The notes under the pieces were generated by a model. It made no database searches. It was not told the origin of the DNA and worked only from the letters and a program-made list of their open reading frames with translations. A stretch of 64,000 nucleotides of DNA, taken from positions 12,835,501 through 12,899,500 of the forward strand of contig NC_071668.1 in the NCBI RefSeq assembly GCF_028554725.1, written 5' to 3'. The DNA is from Zeugodacus cucurbitae (Eukaryota > Arthropoda > Insecta > Diptera > Tephritidae). Position 1 is the stretch's first letter. The number at the start of each line of letters is the position of its first letter. The position numbers and the translations under genes were made by a program. This document shows, one piece after another, positions 26,001-37,600 of the stretch.

Positions 26001-29000
26001 ACCAAAGAAATACCAAGTGCCAAATTATTATTTGTTTTGAAAGTTTTTTAAACTTTGTATAATCTTTTAATTAGCGCTTCACCACATTCACCATAATTAG
26101 ACAAAGTCATTAACTCACAATGAATCATAATCAAAAGTGGTCAATAAACTCCAAGGCACTCAGAGCGCTCAAATCAATTTCTTTCTATATGATTATGCTG
26201 ATTATGCTAATTTAGAAACCTCAAATGCTATACAGAATATTTTCAGCTTGTCATGCACCAATACACAAATGCCACATATTTACAGACACTTACTACTACA
26301 CACACTCTTCACGCAACACGATCAAATTACGCATCATTATTTTCGAATGAACTTGCTTTGGTGAGGCAACAAAAACAAAATCGAAAGGGATTAAAAGAAA
26401 AACACACAAAAAATTATGATAAATCATTAGGCAGCACGAAGTTGTGTGACAGCAACGTCTCTGTCTGCCTTCAGTGGTCGCTCGCTCAGAATGCGGGTGC
26501 AAACGCCCGAAACACCAGTCACCGGACAGTTACACTGAATTTCAATCAAAAATGTTTGAGGGGCGGTCGGTTGAGGTGCATATTTTAAGCCATACTTTAC
26601 ATGTTCGTTACATTCTTGAGATTGTTAAGTGGCGGTGTGAGAAAGAGTAGAAATCGTTAAGTGGTTGCATCCGATTGCCGGCAACATTGTGGCAAGGTGA
26701 GTCACGCATGCGCAGCAGAGCATTGAGGCAGTAAATGTAGGTAGAAAAGCTGCGCGTAAGGCATATGAGGGCAGTAAATCAAACAAAGAAATTCCTGGAT
26801 AATGACCGATGGCACAGAGGATGCTTGCTAGGCAGTTATAAAGCAATATTACAGCAATAAAGTAAACACGTTAGTGCAACAGATCACTCTGAAATGCAGC
26901 TGTAATGTGTCATGTGTCATGACATTTGAGTAGTATCTAAAAAGTATTTCAGAAATATGATGGAAATGTGTTTGTAAATAAAAAAAAGATTATTGCTTTC
27001 AACGCCTTCTCTTATCGAATAAGCACGAGGGGGTTTCTGCCTTCTAACCGTGCGTGCCTGTTGTGACCTATACTCACTCTAGTCACTTGTCATTAGTCAC
27101 GTTAAGCACACAAAGGTCCATAAATGTAAATTTACTTTTTATTTGTTTCAGCTCAATTATGTATTTGTTGTACGTTGGAATACGTGATTTTAAAGAAATT
27201 CACGGTTTTTATGACACTCTATTTAATGATCGCCGTTTCTCTTAGCTTTTAGCGGTATTCTTGATTTCGCTTTCATGTTTCTTCTCTTTGTTCGCATGAA
27301 TGATCTAATCTGCTTTAGTTTTACCGCTGCATTTTGCAATCTTAGCCACAAGTATGTTTGAGCGCAAAGAGTGAAAAAAACTGCCTGAACTGTTTGGCCG
27401 ATGAGTAACAGGATGGAATGATACTTAATACGAGTAGACGCTTTATTTAGGAGCTGTATAATATTGCCGCTGGAATGTGAGTAGACACATGTATTCCCGT
27501 TTCAGTGAATGAATCATAGGATTTTATGGCATCATTGTACCGAAGAGTTGCGAATCGAACAAAAAAAAAACTGGTATAAAACTTATAAACTGGTATAATC
27601 AAATAAAAACTGACTTCAAAACGTTTAGAACTGTTGTAAATTATTTAAACTGTGAAAATTAACTAAAAACTACCATATATTACCTTGGCAAGTGACATAT
27701 CAAGCACCAACTTGTATAAACTAATACAATCCAATCTACATTCCGTTGAAGAACTGGTATACATTATTTGAGGTGCTGTAGTTATATAAAAGCTGCTTCT
27801 TTTTTTTAAATCCTGGAAAGTTACGGTTCGAACAAGCAACTGGCATAAGTCTCTCAAACTGGTATAATTCAAAATTGTGTCACAAACACTGTAACTTAGC
27901 GAAACTGATAAAAATAATTAATACTTTGTCATTTAAAAGTTGTCTCTGAGCCCACAAACCTTTAAAACGACTGGTGTAAATCGTATAAACCGGCATAAGT
28001 AGATAACAAGCGGTTATACCACTTTCGCTAGCAAAGAAGTGGCGAAAAGCAGCACGCTAATTTTAATTGTATGTCTCTGTTTCGACTAAAATTCAAGATT
28101 TCGCTGTTCTTTAAGACTGAGCACCATCCATTCATGCCATTCCATTATACTTTATAGTATTCATTAAGATAGTATTGCAGAATTCTATTAAACTTCTATT
28201 ATTAATTTCAAACTATTTTCCTGTTCTTCATTGCAGTGTGCAAGGAATGGCTGGTACGTGAAGACAGCGCACTGGCCTATAAATTGCAGTCGCAAGAGAG
28301 TAAGTTTCATATATAACACACAGAATTGAAGTTTACAACCTTACTGCAAACACACATTTAATGCTCGGTAATATTTCGCCAACAGTAAATGACTTCTACA
28401 AAGGCAATCGACAGCGCAATGCTGTGGTACGTGAAGATTTTCCCACCGCGCTGAACGAACAAATCAAAGAGAAGGAAGAGGCGGAGAAGCAAGTGGAAAT
28501 GTATCGGCGACGCCTGCACGAACAGTAAGTGCAATAAAATTACACACAACTAGGGAGTAAATTTGAAATTCGTATTTATGACTGTAGGGAAGCGCATGAC
28601 AAGCGTGTGGCCAAGGAGATCGCCGACAAGTTGGAACGTGACTTGCAGGAACAAAGACAGCGTGAGTTGTTGGAGAGCGAAGAGATGGCGCAGCAGATGC
28701 AGGTAGGGAATACTATTACACAGAGAAATATATATAACTGTATACTGAATTTAATCACATTTTGCACTCACTGCAGGAGCTGTACGTGAATTTGCCGCCA
28801 CCGACGCGTGGCAAGGCGCAATTGCCACCGCCGCGTCCCGCTAAAGCAAGTATCTTGCAACAGAATCCAAATGAACCCTCAACATCGAATGGTAGATATT
28901 TTGGTGGTGGTAGTAGTGGTGGCAGTAGTAGTAGTACCAGTAGTAGCCAGCACATGAGTCATCAACAGCTGTTACAATCACCACAAACACCGCAACACCA

Positions 29001-31259
29001 GTCAGCATTTCAACCATATCACAAGCCGCAACAACAACAACATGAACAAACATCACCAGAATCATATTTGTTGCAACAGAATCATTTCTCACAAACCGAT
29101 TGTTATGTTGGCATCAGCATACAAAAGTCACCCTCACTTACAGGAGGATCAGCGGTAGATTCACCATCACCACCAACATCTTCAACACGCAAACATCAGC
29201 AAACAAAAACATCAACCAATGGCGCTTCACACTTATTGGTGAGTCTGGCGGCACTCAATTTTAAACAACAAGTGTCTCTACGTTCACCAGAATTAACCAA
29301 TACTAACCAATTCATTTTCATTTTATGTTCAGCATCAACATCAACACTCATTGTCCTCCATTTCATCGGGTTCGGCTGCATCGACATCCTCAGGAGCTGC
29401 TGCTGCAGCAATAATGGCAACCTCACCGGTACAATCATCCTCATTTCCACATCAACATCCACACCAGCATACACCAACAGCACTACAACAACAACAACAA
29501 AAACGCAATGCGTTCGATATGCACCAAAACCCCACACATGCACCTTATACTAATCACTCACCAACCCACACAACAACAACAACAACAACACCACCAGGTG
29601 TACACCAACGTCAGCACTCAGTTGAAGAATTGGTTGAGTACTCAGATGTTGTTGATAACATACGCCAACAGCATAATATGAGTGCAACTGATGGTGTTGG
29701 CCTTACAACCGGTTCACCACAATCACACCACAACACTTTCAGTAATAATCACCCCATTCCAACCACTGGTGCTTTAAGCAATCGTCTGCATTCGGTTTCC
29801 AATGAGAATTTGCTTAGAAATGAACATAAATTTCAGAAACTCTCACCTGAGAAATACGATCAGCTGGTGGGTAATGATGGCAGTGGTGGGTGTGGCATGC
29901 CAAATGCGATGGCCGCTGAGCGGCATATGCAAGCGCATGCCGATGACATCGAATTGTATGTGGATCCGTGTGATTATGCGAGCTTAAAGGAGATCGGCTT
30001 GCCGATGGAGGAGATCAAGGAGATGAGTAAGAAGCTGAAACAGGAGCAGAAGGATGAGGTGAGGGGACTGAAAATTGAAATCAAAGCTTGTTACAATAAA
30101 TGCTCAATTCTTATAAAATTACAGCTGTTGGCGCGACGCTTGCAACAAATGGAGTCACATGACGGACTCACACAGGAAGAGCGCGATCGGTTGTTGGCGA
30201 TCGAGGCGCAAGACAAAGAGCTGGCGAAAATGCTGCAAGATCGCGTAAGTTTTGAAAAAAGTTTCACTTCAATTTATTTCATTTATTTTAAAATGCATTA
30301 TTCATTGATTTTCTTAGGAGCGCGCCAAAGCGAAACGCGCCAAAGAGAAGGCGCGCCTGCGCAAACATCAACAAAAGGATGGCAACACCACACTGTGCTC
30401 CTCCAGTGGCAGCTCTTCGAATGGTCTACATTGTGGTCCACTGTTACCACTGCCACAGGATTGCCTCTCATTCGGCAAGCACTCGTCACATGCAGCACCC
30501 TCACCAACAGCGGTCGCGCCCAACAACTTCCCCTACAGCGCGCATGCGTCCGCGCAAAATGGCTTACATGCGCACGCGGTGACGGAGGAGGAGGAGGCGG
30601 ACATCATCGATGTGGAGGCCTACTCGAATCCCATTGATGTGCTGCACAATCAACAACAACGCCAACAACAGAATGGCACACTCACTAATGGCAGTCTGAC
30701 ACGTGAGGGTGGACGCCGCAGTAACGGCAGTCTACACAATGGCAACATTGCACAACAACACAACAGCATGTTGCTGCAACGCGGTGAAGATGATATCTAC
30801 ACGCTGCCGGTGGATAGTTGTCGCCCAGGGCAGCGGCCTACATCGCTGAACATTAGCGCGGCCAGTGATGCGCAACTCTTGCAACACAACTCAATGACTA
30901 GGTAGGTGTGACGTTGCAAGCGAAATACTAACAGTGAATATTTATTCCTTTCAATACCGTAATATTTGCAGATCTGAAAACTACTCCATTGATTCGCATG
31001 ACTCACTGAGCCGTCACGAGCTGGCGCCACGCATGAACTACTCGCAGTCGAGTACTTTTGGTATATATGTATTTGCGTGTCAGCGTTAAGCGTGTACATT
31101 TTAATGCTAACTTTCTCTTTTTTCTCTGTTTTTGTTTTTGGTTTGACAGTTGAAAGCTCAAGCCCCACACCGCCTTATATGCCGATTCAGGGTACGCGAC
31201 GCTCAAACTCCGGCGACGAGCGGAAAAAGAAGTCAAAAGATAAGTGTACGCATCAGTGA
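10509..31259 (+). CDS. CCDC50/Ymer homologue, ten coding exons
   Basis: Coding exons are 10509-10563, 28237-28299, 28386-28524, 28588-28702, 28777-29238, 29333-30058, 30125-30244, 30318-30901, 30972-31060 and 31150-31259. All junctions are GT-AG with matching phases; the total is 2,463 nt (820 residues). The N-terminus (about 19-124) matches the conserved CCDC50 domain: VCKEWLVREDSALAYKLQ, then NRQRNAVV, then a charged coiled coil. Residues 125-520 are low complexity (Gly/Ser, Gln/His, Pro). Around 521-580 a helical stretch with DKELAKMLQDR resembles the ubiquitin-interacting MIU motifs of CCDC50. The C-terminus is Ser/Pro-rich with a basic end. Human CCDC50 is a cytosolic ubiquitin-binding adaptor linked to EGFR trafficking, NF-kB and selective autophagy; its 306- and 482-residue forms are much shorter. 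Identity comes from recalled family sequence, and function in flies is inferred. Confidence 0.85.
11187..11342. repeat. Cluster of TTATACCAGTT-like motifs
   Basis: Four copies of TTAT(A/G)CCAGT occur at about 11187, 11207, 11310 and 11330. After the second and fourth copies the text continues GTGTTCGATTC, so the cluster looks like a diverged duplication of roughly 120 bp. The motif is the reverse complement of the motif cluster at 27569-28000. Confidence 0.5.
12900..13376. repeat. Degenerate CCGGAA-rich tandem array
   Basis: CCGGAA recurs many times, often as CACCGGAAACGGAAG after GTCGT. A 65-bp segment at 13158-13222 returns at 13312-13376 with two mismatches, giving a 154-bp period at the right end. 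The block is richer in G+C than its surroundings. Open frames across it simply follow the repeats and are not taken as genes. It could be a minisatellite or the internal repeat of an unknown transposon; CCGGAA is also the core of ETS-factor sites. Confidence 0.75.
15690..15892. other. G+C-rich island of unknown origin in intron 1
   Basis: About 200 bp beginning near GACGTCGGCCGGC is sharply richer in G+C than the AT-rich sequence on both sides. I found no reading frame, tRNA-like fold or clear terminal repeats. The sharp edges suggest an inserted fragment of a mobile element, but I do not recognise the family. Confidence 0.4.
16974..17009. repeat. (TA)18 microsatellite
   Basis: An uninterrupted TA dinucleotide run of 36 bp within the long first intron, likely to vary in length between individuals. 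Confidence 0.95.
19924..20002. repeat. Diverged partial copy of the 21951-22450 element
   Basis: This segment aligns over about 80 bp with 21953-22035. Shared blocks include CTTTGGGC, CTGCTC and TGTCA, and finally TGAAAGCAACAA. Only the left end is represented. Two related segments 2 kb apart argue for a dispersed repeat family. Confidence 0.5.
21951..22450. mobile_element. Putative ~500-bp MITE with 17-bp inverted ends
   Basis: The left end TAGCTGCCATCGATTGG (21951-21967) and right end (22434-22450) are inverted copies with one mismatch. Each terminus begins with TA, compatible with a TA target duplication. There is no transposase. A diverged partial copy lies at 19924-20002. The superfamily is uncertain and the inverted ends could be coincidental, but the second copy supports a repeat. 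Confidence 0.5.
27569..28000. repeat. Cluster of AACTGGTATAA-like motifs
   Basis: Seven variants of (A)ACYGGYRTAA occur at about 27569, 27588, 27752, 27838, 27857, 27969 and 27987, some in pairs 18-19 bp apart. They end just before the exon at 28237. The inverse-complement form is clustered at 11187-11342. No known element is recognised. Confidence 0.5.
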
Positions 31260-31665
31260 AGCGGCGGCCACAAATTAGTCGAATTGCTCATTTACACCTA
31301 CATACATATATATTGATTATATATTAAGTATTCGTACATATCCTTGTTATAAACTGCATATATTCAACTATACATATTTATCAATATACATACTACTCTA
31401 AAAGTTATTCACTAAAACTCATGAGCGTTTATTAAAATTGAAAATCTCTCAAATTCATATCAAAAGCTTCACTTCACAAGTCTACATACATACTCTTATG
31501 TACTTATTTGTTAAACGCGATATTAAATAAACTTTATATTAACATAGCAAGAGTTAACAGTTAAATATATTTCTGTTAAAAAGGTAATGAAAAACAATAA
31601 TCATAGTATGTATTTGGTGCGCATACGCATTTATTATATAAATCTCTTACACATACCTTCACATA
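31260..31665 (+). other. 3' UTR of the CCDC50-like gene and flank
   Basis: This AT-rich sequence follows the stop codon at 31257-31259. The first clear AATAAA is at 31526-31531, giving a 3' UTR of roughly 290 bases. The segment ends at a mariner insertion, about 135 bp beyond the signal. Confidence 0.5.
31526..31531 (+). promoter_or_regulatory. Polyadenylation signal AATAAA
   Basis: Canonical hexamer about 270 bp after the CCDC50-like stop codon, on the coding strand. No other clear AATAAA was noticed between the stop and this point. Confidence 0.5.
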
Positions 31666-32586
31666 TTAGGTTGGCAAATATCTACCATCCGCTTTTTGGT
31701 CTTTGTTCAATGCTTTATAAAAAGTGTTACAGTGATCGAATATGCGCCATTTCATTCGATAATTTGTTGCCATGTAGACAGCCACTTCTTAATACCCCCT
31801 CGTAGAAGCCCCCTCCTTATTTGAGAAGAACTCGGATAGCCACTTTTCACAAGCCTCATTTTAAGTTCAACTTTACACCACCAAGGGTATTCGGAATGGA
31901 TAGGAATATGTGGTAATCACTTAGCGCTATGTCCGGACTATATGGTGGATGCGATAATACCTACCATCCTAGCTTCCATAACTTCAGACGAGTCATCAAC
32001 GAAGTGTGTGGTCTGGCGTTGTCCTGGTGGAACACTAAACCTTTCCTGTTGGCCAATTCTGAACGCTTCAAGCGGTCCAGTTGTTCGCAGTACATGCTAG
32101 AATTAAACGTCTGGCCATATGGAAGTAGCTCATAGTGGTTGATTTCCTTCAAATCCCACCAAACACATATTAAAACCTTCCTGGCCGTCAATCCCGGCTT
32201 GGCCACAGTTTGGGATGATTCACCGGCCTTCGACCACGACCGTTTTCGCTTGATATTGTCGTATGTGATCCATTTTTCGTCGCCAGTCATCAGCCGCTTC
32301 AGAAATGGATCGAGTTCGTTCCGTTTCAGCAGCATATCGCAGGCGTTGATGCGTTCCAGAAGGTTTTTTTTTTGCGTCAAATCATACGGCACTCAAACAC
32401 CAAGCTTTTTTGTGTGCCCAGCCTTCCGCAGATGGTTTAAAATGCTTTGGTGACTAACTCCCATCTCCTGGGCGATGTCACGAGATGTCATATGCTAACT
32501 CGATGTTTTCCATGATTTGATCACTTTATATATCGCCGCGAAATTCAAAAGACAAAAAGGCTGAAGGAAGATATTTGCCAACCTAA
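31666..32586 (-). mobile_element. DD34D mariner, deleted copy 1
   Basis: Inverted ends TTAGGTTGGCAAATAT (31666 onward) and its complement ending at 32586 bracket a 921-bp element. The minus strand carries a mariner transposase remnant. Full mariners are about 1.3 kb, and the DNA-binding N-terminal half is largely missing. It sits just past the probable poly(A) site of the CCDC50-like gene. A related copy is at 51376-52124. Confidence 0.85.
31672..32500 (-). pseudogene. Mariner DD34D transposase pseudogene, copy 1
   Basis: The longest open part (31961-32392) shows TGDEKWITYDN (first catalytic Asp), then AKPGLTARKV, VWWDLK and YELLPYGQT, and HQDNARPHTS (second Asp). An in-frame TAG follows KLGW. 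The third Asp is still recognisable beyond it in YSPD..LSDYH. The N-terminal DNA-binding domain is mostly absent. The nonsense codon and the deletion make it non-functional. Confidence 0.8.
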
Positions 32587-33639
32587 TGTAATAAAATACA
32601 CATAGTTATACCATATAGTTAAAGCTACCTTTAAGCATCCAACATATTTATAGTATAGATATATTATATGCATAAATCTAGCATATGCTCAGCTAATGTG
32701 AAATGTTTTATCGTTTATTCTGAAAATGTATTTGATAAATTAAATAAAAAAATTATGAATTAAAAGCAATTATGTTTGTGTATTATTTTATAATTAAAAT
32801 CTTATTTATATATTATACTGGGAAGTCAGTACTTTATCGATTCATTCTCGGTGGCAGTCTAAAATTTCCTCTAAATAGTGCCGCAGGAATATTTATATGG
32901 ATCCAACTCGACTGTGGTGACACGGCAATTGTTGATTTTATTGTCGTTGTAGTGGTAGAAATTGTTTCCCCAAATAAGTTGTCTGTCTTAACTGTACATT
33001 CCGAATACGTAGACTCAACTGACGTGAGAATACAGACCACCGTCGTCGTGCATTGTGGTTGAAGAAATGTCTTGTCACTCCATAATACCTTGGTGAACAA
33101 TAGCAAACTTGCAATCGTATCTGTAGGAAGAAAAAATAATCTTAAAAATCTTTTGCGTAGTGGAAGCAAACTCTATATCGTATTCTGTTACTATACCCCT
33201 TATTATTGTATAGTTGCCATTATTTTTGCCATGGCAACTATAATATGTATAATGCTGTTTTGGGGGTCACTTTTCATAATTTATTCAACTCGAAACATTT
33301 ACAAATAAATAAAAAAATAAAATATTTATATTTGAAATAAAAAAAAATATATATAATTTATTTAAATTCAGCACCATTTGCATGAATTAAAAAAAGTTAG
33401 GTAATAATACACAGTTAATATTCTGCGCTCACTAGCCGACAAACAGTAGTTGGCTATACTTTTAAATATAAAATTTGGTTACCTAGTCGCGACGGCCTCA
33501 TATATGGCTTGGTTAATAGCTTATGCGCCTGTGGGTAGACTATGATTTTTAACTTTTCTGTTATCGCTGCTTTTTTTATGTTTTCAATTGGAATTACATT
33601 TGTATTGGTTATATATATTTGGTGTAGAAACCGCTTAGG
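32587..33639. other. AT-rich intergenic sequence, no gene seen
   Basis: No protein-like frame or terminal repeats were recognised between the mariner copy and the LINE remnant. The frame at 33072-33308 is hydrophobic, but its AT-rich composition matches non-coding surroundings. Confidence 0.45.
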
Positions 33640-34634
33640 CGATTATATCCAAATCCACGAGAGCGCGCATTTAGAAATTCCAAGTCCTGCCAGGTCACTT
33701 TCCACTTTGTCTTTCCACCGGAGTGGAGGTCGTCCTCTTCCGCGACTTCCAACAGCGGGTACTGCATCGAACACTTTCAGAGCTGGAGAACTTTCGTCCA
33801 TTCGGACAACATGACCTAGCCAGCTTAGCCGCTATTTTTTATTCGCTGAACTATGTCTATGTCGTCGAATAATACGTACAGCTCATCGTTCCATCGTCTG
33901 TAGTATTCGCCGTTGCCAATATTTAGAGGACCATAAATCTTGCGCAAAACCATTCTTTCGAAAACCCAAGAGTCGTCTCATCGGATGTTGTCATTGTCCA
34001 CGCTTCAGCAACATACACCAGGATGGGAATAATAAGCGACTTGTAGAGTTTGATTTTGGTTCGTCGAGAGTGGACTTTACTTTTCAATTGCCTACTCAGT
34101 CCAAAGTAGCACCTGTTGGCAAGAGTGATTCTGGGTTGGATTTCGAGGATGACATTATTGGTGTTGTTATTGCTGATTCCCAAGTAGAAATTATCTACAA
34201 CTTCAAAGTTATGACTGTCAACGGTGACGTGCGAGCCAAGACGCGAGTGCGCTGACTGTTTGTTTGATGACAGTAGATATTTCGTGTCAGGTCACCACCA
34301 GACCCATATACTTCGCTTCCTTATCTAGGCGGGAAAAAGCAGAACTAACGGCGGGGGTTTTGTTTCCAATGATATCGATATCACCTTGTTTGAAGCCTGC
34401 TTTGGTATCGAACGGCTCGGAGAGGTCCTTCCCGATCCTGACGGAGCTTTTGGTGTTGCTCAAGGTCATTTTACACAGCCGTATTAGCTTTGCAGAGATA
34501 CCAAATTCAGAATTCGCGGCATACAGGAAGCCCCTTTTCCCAGCTTTGAAATCGATGAAAAGGTGGTGTGTATCGATTCTTCTCTTTCGGCTCTTTTCCA
34601 AGATTTGGCGCATGGTGAATATCTGACCCATGGT
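33640..34634 (-). pseudogene. Non-LTR retrotransposon reverse-transcriptase remnant
   Basis: The minus strand carries pieces of a LINE polymerase in order. At 34287-34631: QIFTMRQILEKS, THHLFIDFKA, AKLIRLCKMTL, FDTKAGFKQGD, then AAFSR-like and MGLVV segments. At 33923-34183: ITLANRCYFGLSRQLKSK, SRRTKIKLYKSLIIPIL and AEAWT, the region after the polymerase fingers/palm. Frames are broken between and after these blocks, and the G-D junction skips the segment that normally carries the catalytic (Y/F)xDD motif. Such fragments are common in insect genomes. The exact clade (RTE, Jockey or other) is not settled, and boundaries are approximate. Confidence 0.75.
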
Positions 34635-37600
34635 GGATTATTAGCTAAAATATATAATTAATTATACAATAAATTCTATATCGTTGCATAATTAGTTTTA
34701 ATCTCTTCAAACCTTAGCGTTTAAAGCAATCACTTCTACTCACGGATACAATTTACGATATTAAAGTATAATTCTTTTTTATATTTTCTTTATGAAACAA
34801 CAATTTTTAGATATTTTTATGTACTATTCGATAATACCATATAATGCCTTCATTAACCTACCTTATATATCATATATGAACAGTTACAAGCATACTCTTA
34901 CATATAGTATTTCTGTATGTATATGCAATTGGTTAGATGACATGAATGAAGGTTGTACGCATTAATATATATGCTATGATTGAGAATGTAGATAATGTTA
35001 AACGAATTTCACACAAAAACAGCAAGTTTGCGGCCAATACCGGAGATCAAAACTTGTGAAACTGATGTAAAAAGTCACAAGTTAGGGTCTCAGGGAATCA
35101 GCCATACAAACACATCTCAACGCAAAACAAAAAACAACTTATATATTACTATTATATAGCATACGTATGTAATGATTCGAATTCAAGTACAACACTTTAC
35201 GAGCATTACATACAAACTATTTGCTGCTCATTAGAAATTTCATAAGAAAAATTTAAAATTTTTGTAAAATACTTTTTATACATTTTTCAATTAATAAGTG
35301 ATACATTTCGCTCTTTTCTTTATCATTTCACGTTTTGCGGTTCATACGCCGCATTTTCAGCTCTTTTTGCACTTATTAAAACGCTGCTTGGTGTCAAGCA
35401 AAGAAAGCTAGCACGTTGTATAGCATGCCGTCAATACTACTATACAACCTACTACCTCAATTTGCCAGAGAAATGTTAAACTACTGGAACCAAACCCACC
35501 CAACAACCCCACTAGCAAAAAGGTTGACGCGATTAAGCATATCTTATATAGCATAAGATTTGCTTTATATTATTTTTTGCCATTTATCTTTTTTCGTTTT
35601 TGGTTCCTTCAACACGTTGTTTACATTGACAGACTCCCATAATGCCGGTCTTGCAACACAAACAACAGCACAAGTTCGGATTTACGGGTTTCTGTTAATG
35701 GTCCATAGACAAGTATGCACCATTCGTTTGCGCGTTGTAATCTTCTTCGCCTTTTTGTTGGAATTTTTTATAAGTTTTTGGATCCCCTATGTGAAATATT
35801 TATTCGATTCGTGAGTTTATTGCTGCAAATTATTAACTGAATGCCGAACATTTGAAATAGGAGTGAAATGCTATCTAAAACTGAGCACCGATTTGTTAGA
35901 AAGAAATTCCCTAACCTTTTGGTAGATACCAAATTGGTAATTAGTACCAAAAAATTTTGGATTTTTCCTAAATGTTTTGTCGTAGGAACCCCAAAGGGTT
36001 CCGTTAAAAAAAAGAAGTAGATCAGATAGATTTGTCGTTATCAGATCTAGTTGTTTCCAAGTGTTATGATATCTATTACATTTAAAGAAAATATAGCAAG
36101 AAAATATTCAAGATATCATTCAAATGGAGAAATGTGTGCAATTTTTCGGAGGAAGAGGAGGTAGAGTATCGTTTGTTTTTAGTATTATTAATATCACAAT
36201 CTAACCTCAATACTTTTCGTAATAAAAATTAATTTTTCTTCAACGATTTTTTTTAAACCTTCTGTTACCTTCTTGATGTAAATTTCTACTGCCTTACTCT
36301 GAGGTTTCTTATGATCCATACTTCCCATCATTGGTTGAACAAAACACTATAAACAGAAGTAGACATGCTTCTTTAGATGCTTTTATGGGATCTAAAGAAA
36401 TTTCATAGTATGAGACGGTTTTGGATGTCTTCATGTAAAGCTTTTCCAATCGCTGTTGCAACGCTTGTTATCAATAAATATTGATAGCATTAGTCTGTGG
36501 CGCTAGAATCGAAAAGAGAAATATATTAGTAGTTATTTAAAAACATATTTAATATCAAGTTACGAATACTTATAAAACTCCTTTTCTAGTGGTTGTTAAA
36601 ACATAAAACATCCTTCGAGGCTTTGAAATATACTAGCTACCGTGAGAAGTCTTCATAGGCCACATAAATCTGCGATAACTGAATTTAGAGTACATCCTTC
36701 AAAATTGTATAAAGCTGAAAATTAAAAAAGAAGATATTAACATATGGATTTTATATTTTTAAAGCAAGAAAGTTTTAAACTTATTCAATTAACATAAAAA
36801 TATTATATATTTTGAGTTGTTTCAATAAATCTACATTTCAATGAATCTGTAGATCTCCACAAATTATAAGCTCTGCCTAAATATTCAACATATTCTCGAA
36901 CTCAACACTTTAAAAAACGTAAAAATATATGCACTTGTAAACCAACAAATGTTCATCCATAAAAATAACCGAAAACATCGTTGCTCCTTTCATTGTTGCT
37001 ACTTGCTTTTGTGTGAGTGCACATTTGTTGCAACTGTTGATGTTTCTACGCTTCTATTATGGCAATAGAAGTCACATTAGCAACATTTTACGCCAACAAT
37101 GCTTGGCAACATTGTATCTGCGTGTGTTTGTTTAGGAACATATATTTTTATGTGTCTGCAACAAAGTCTGTAACGGCACTGTAAGCGACTATGTGGTAGG
37201 ATAAATTGAGTAAATATGTTTTTGTTGTAATTTTCGGCAAAAAAGACAAAAATATGAGAAAATTCGACAAAAAATAATAGGAATAAAAAAATATGATTGG
37301 ATAGTGTAACAATAAAGTCTCTTTTAAATGTTTATAAGTAAGTATTTATACATACATATATGTGAGTGATATAAATTCATATTTTTGCAATGTTTTTACT
37401 GGAAAATTAGTTTATATCAATTCTTTAATTCTTATTTATTATTCTCAATAAAATTTTAATTTGTTTAAAATAGTTCCACAGTAAGAATTCTTACTATATT
37501 ATTACACAGCAAGAATTCTAACGCCGACACGCATCATCTTCTAAGGCAGCGTGTTTTAAAGTATTTATTATTATACCTGTTTCATATAATATATCTTTTT

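Larger units (their letters stand above)
10564..28236 (+). other. 17.7-kb first coding intron of the CCDC50-like gene
   Basis: The donor is GTGAGT at 10564 and the acceptor CATTGCAG ends at 28236. The first coding exon encodes only 18 residues, so the intron separates the promoter side from essentially the whole protein. It contains no convincing nested gene. It does hold a CCGGAA tandem array, a G+C-rich island, a putative MITE family, microsatellites and two clusters of an AACTGGTATAA-like motif. Introns of this size near the start often hold enhancers, but none can be pinpointed here. Confidence 0.75.

Noticed and set aside
27810..27850. GGTTCGAAC resembling a tRNA B box
   Set aside because: No upstream A box or cloverleaf could be formed, so no tRNA is called.
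32139..32453. 104-codon plus-strand frame
   Set aside because: Antisense shadow of the mariner transposase pseudogene on the minus strand.
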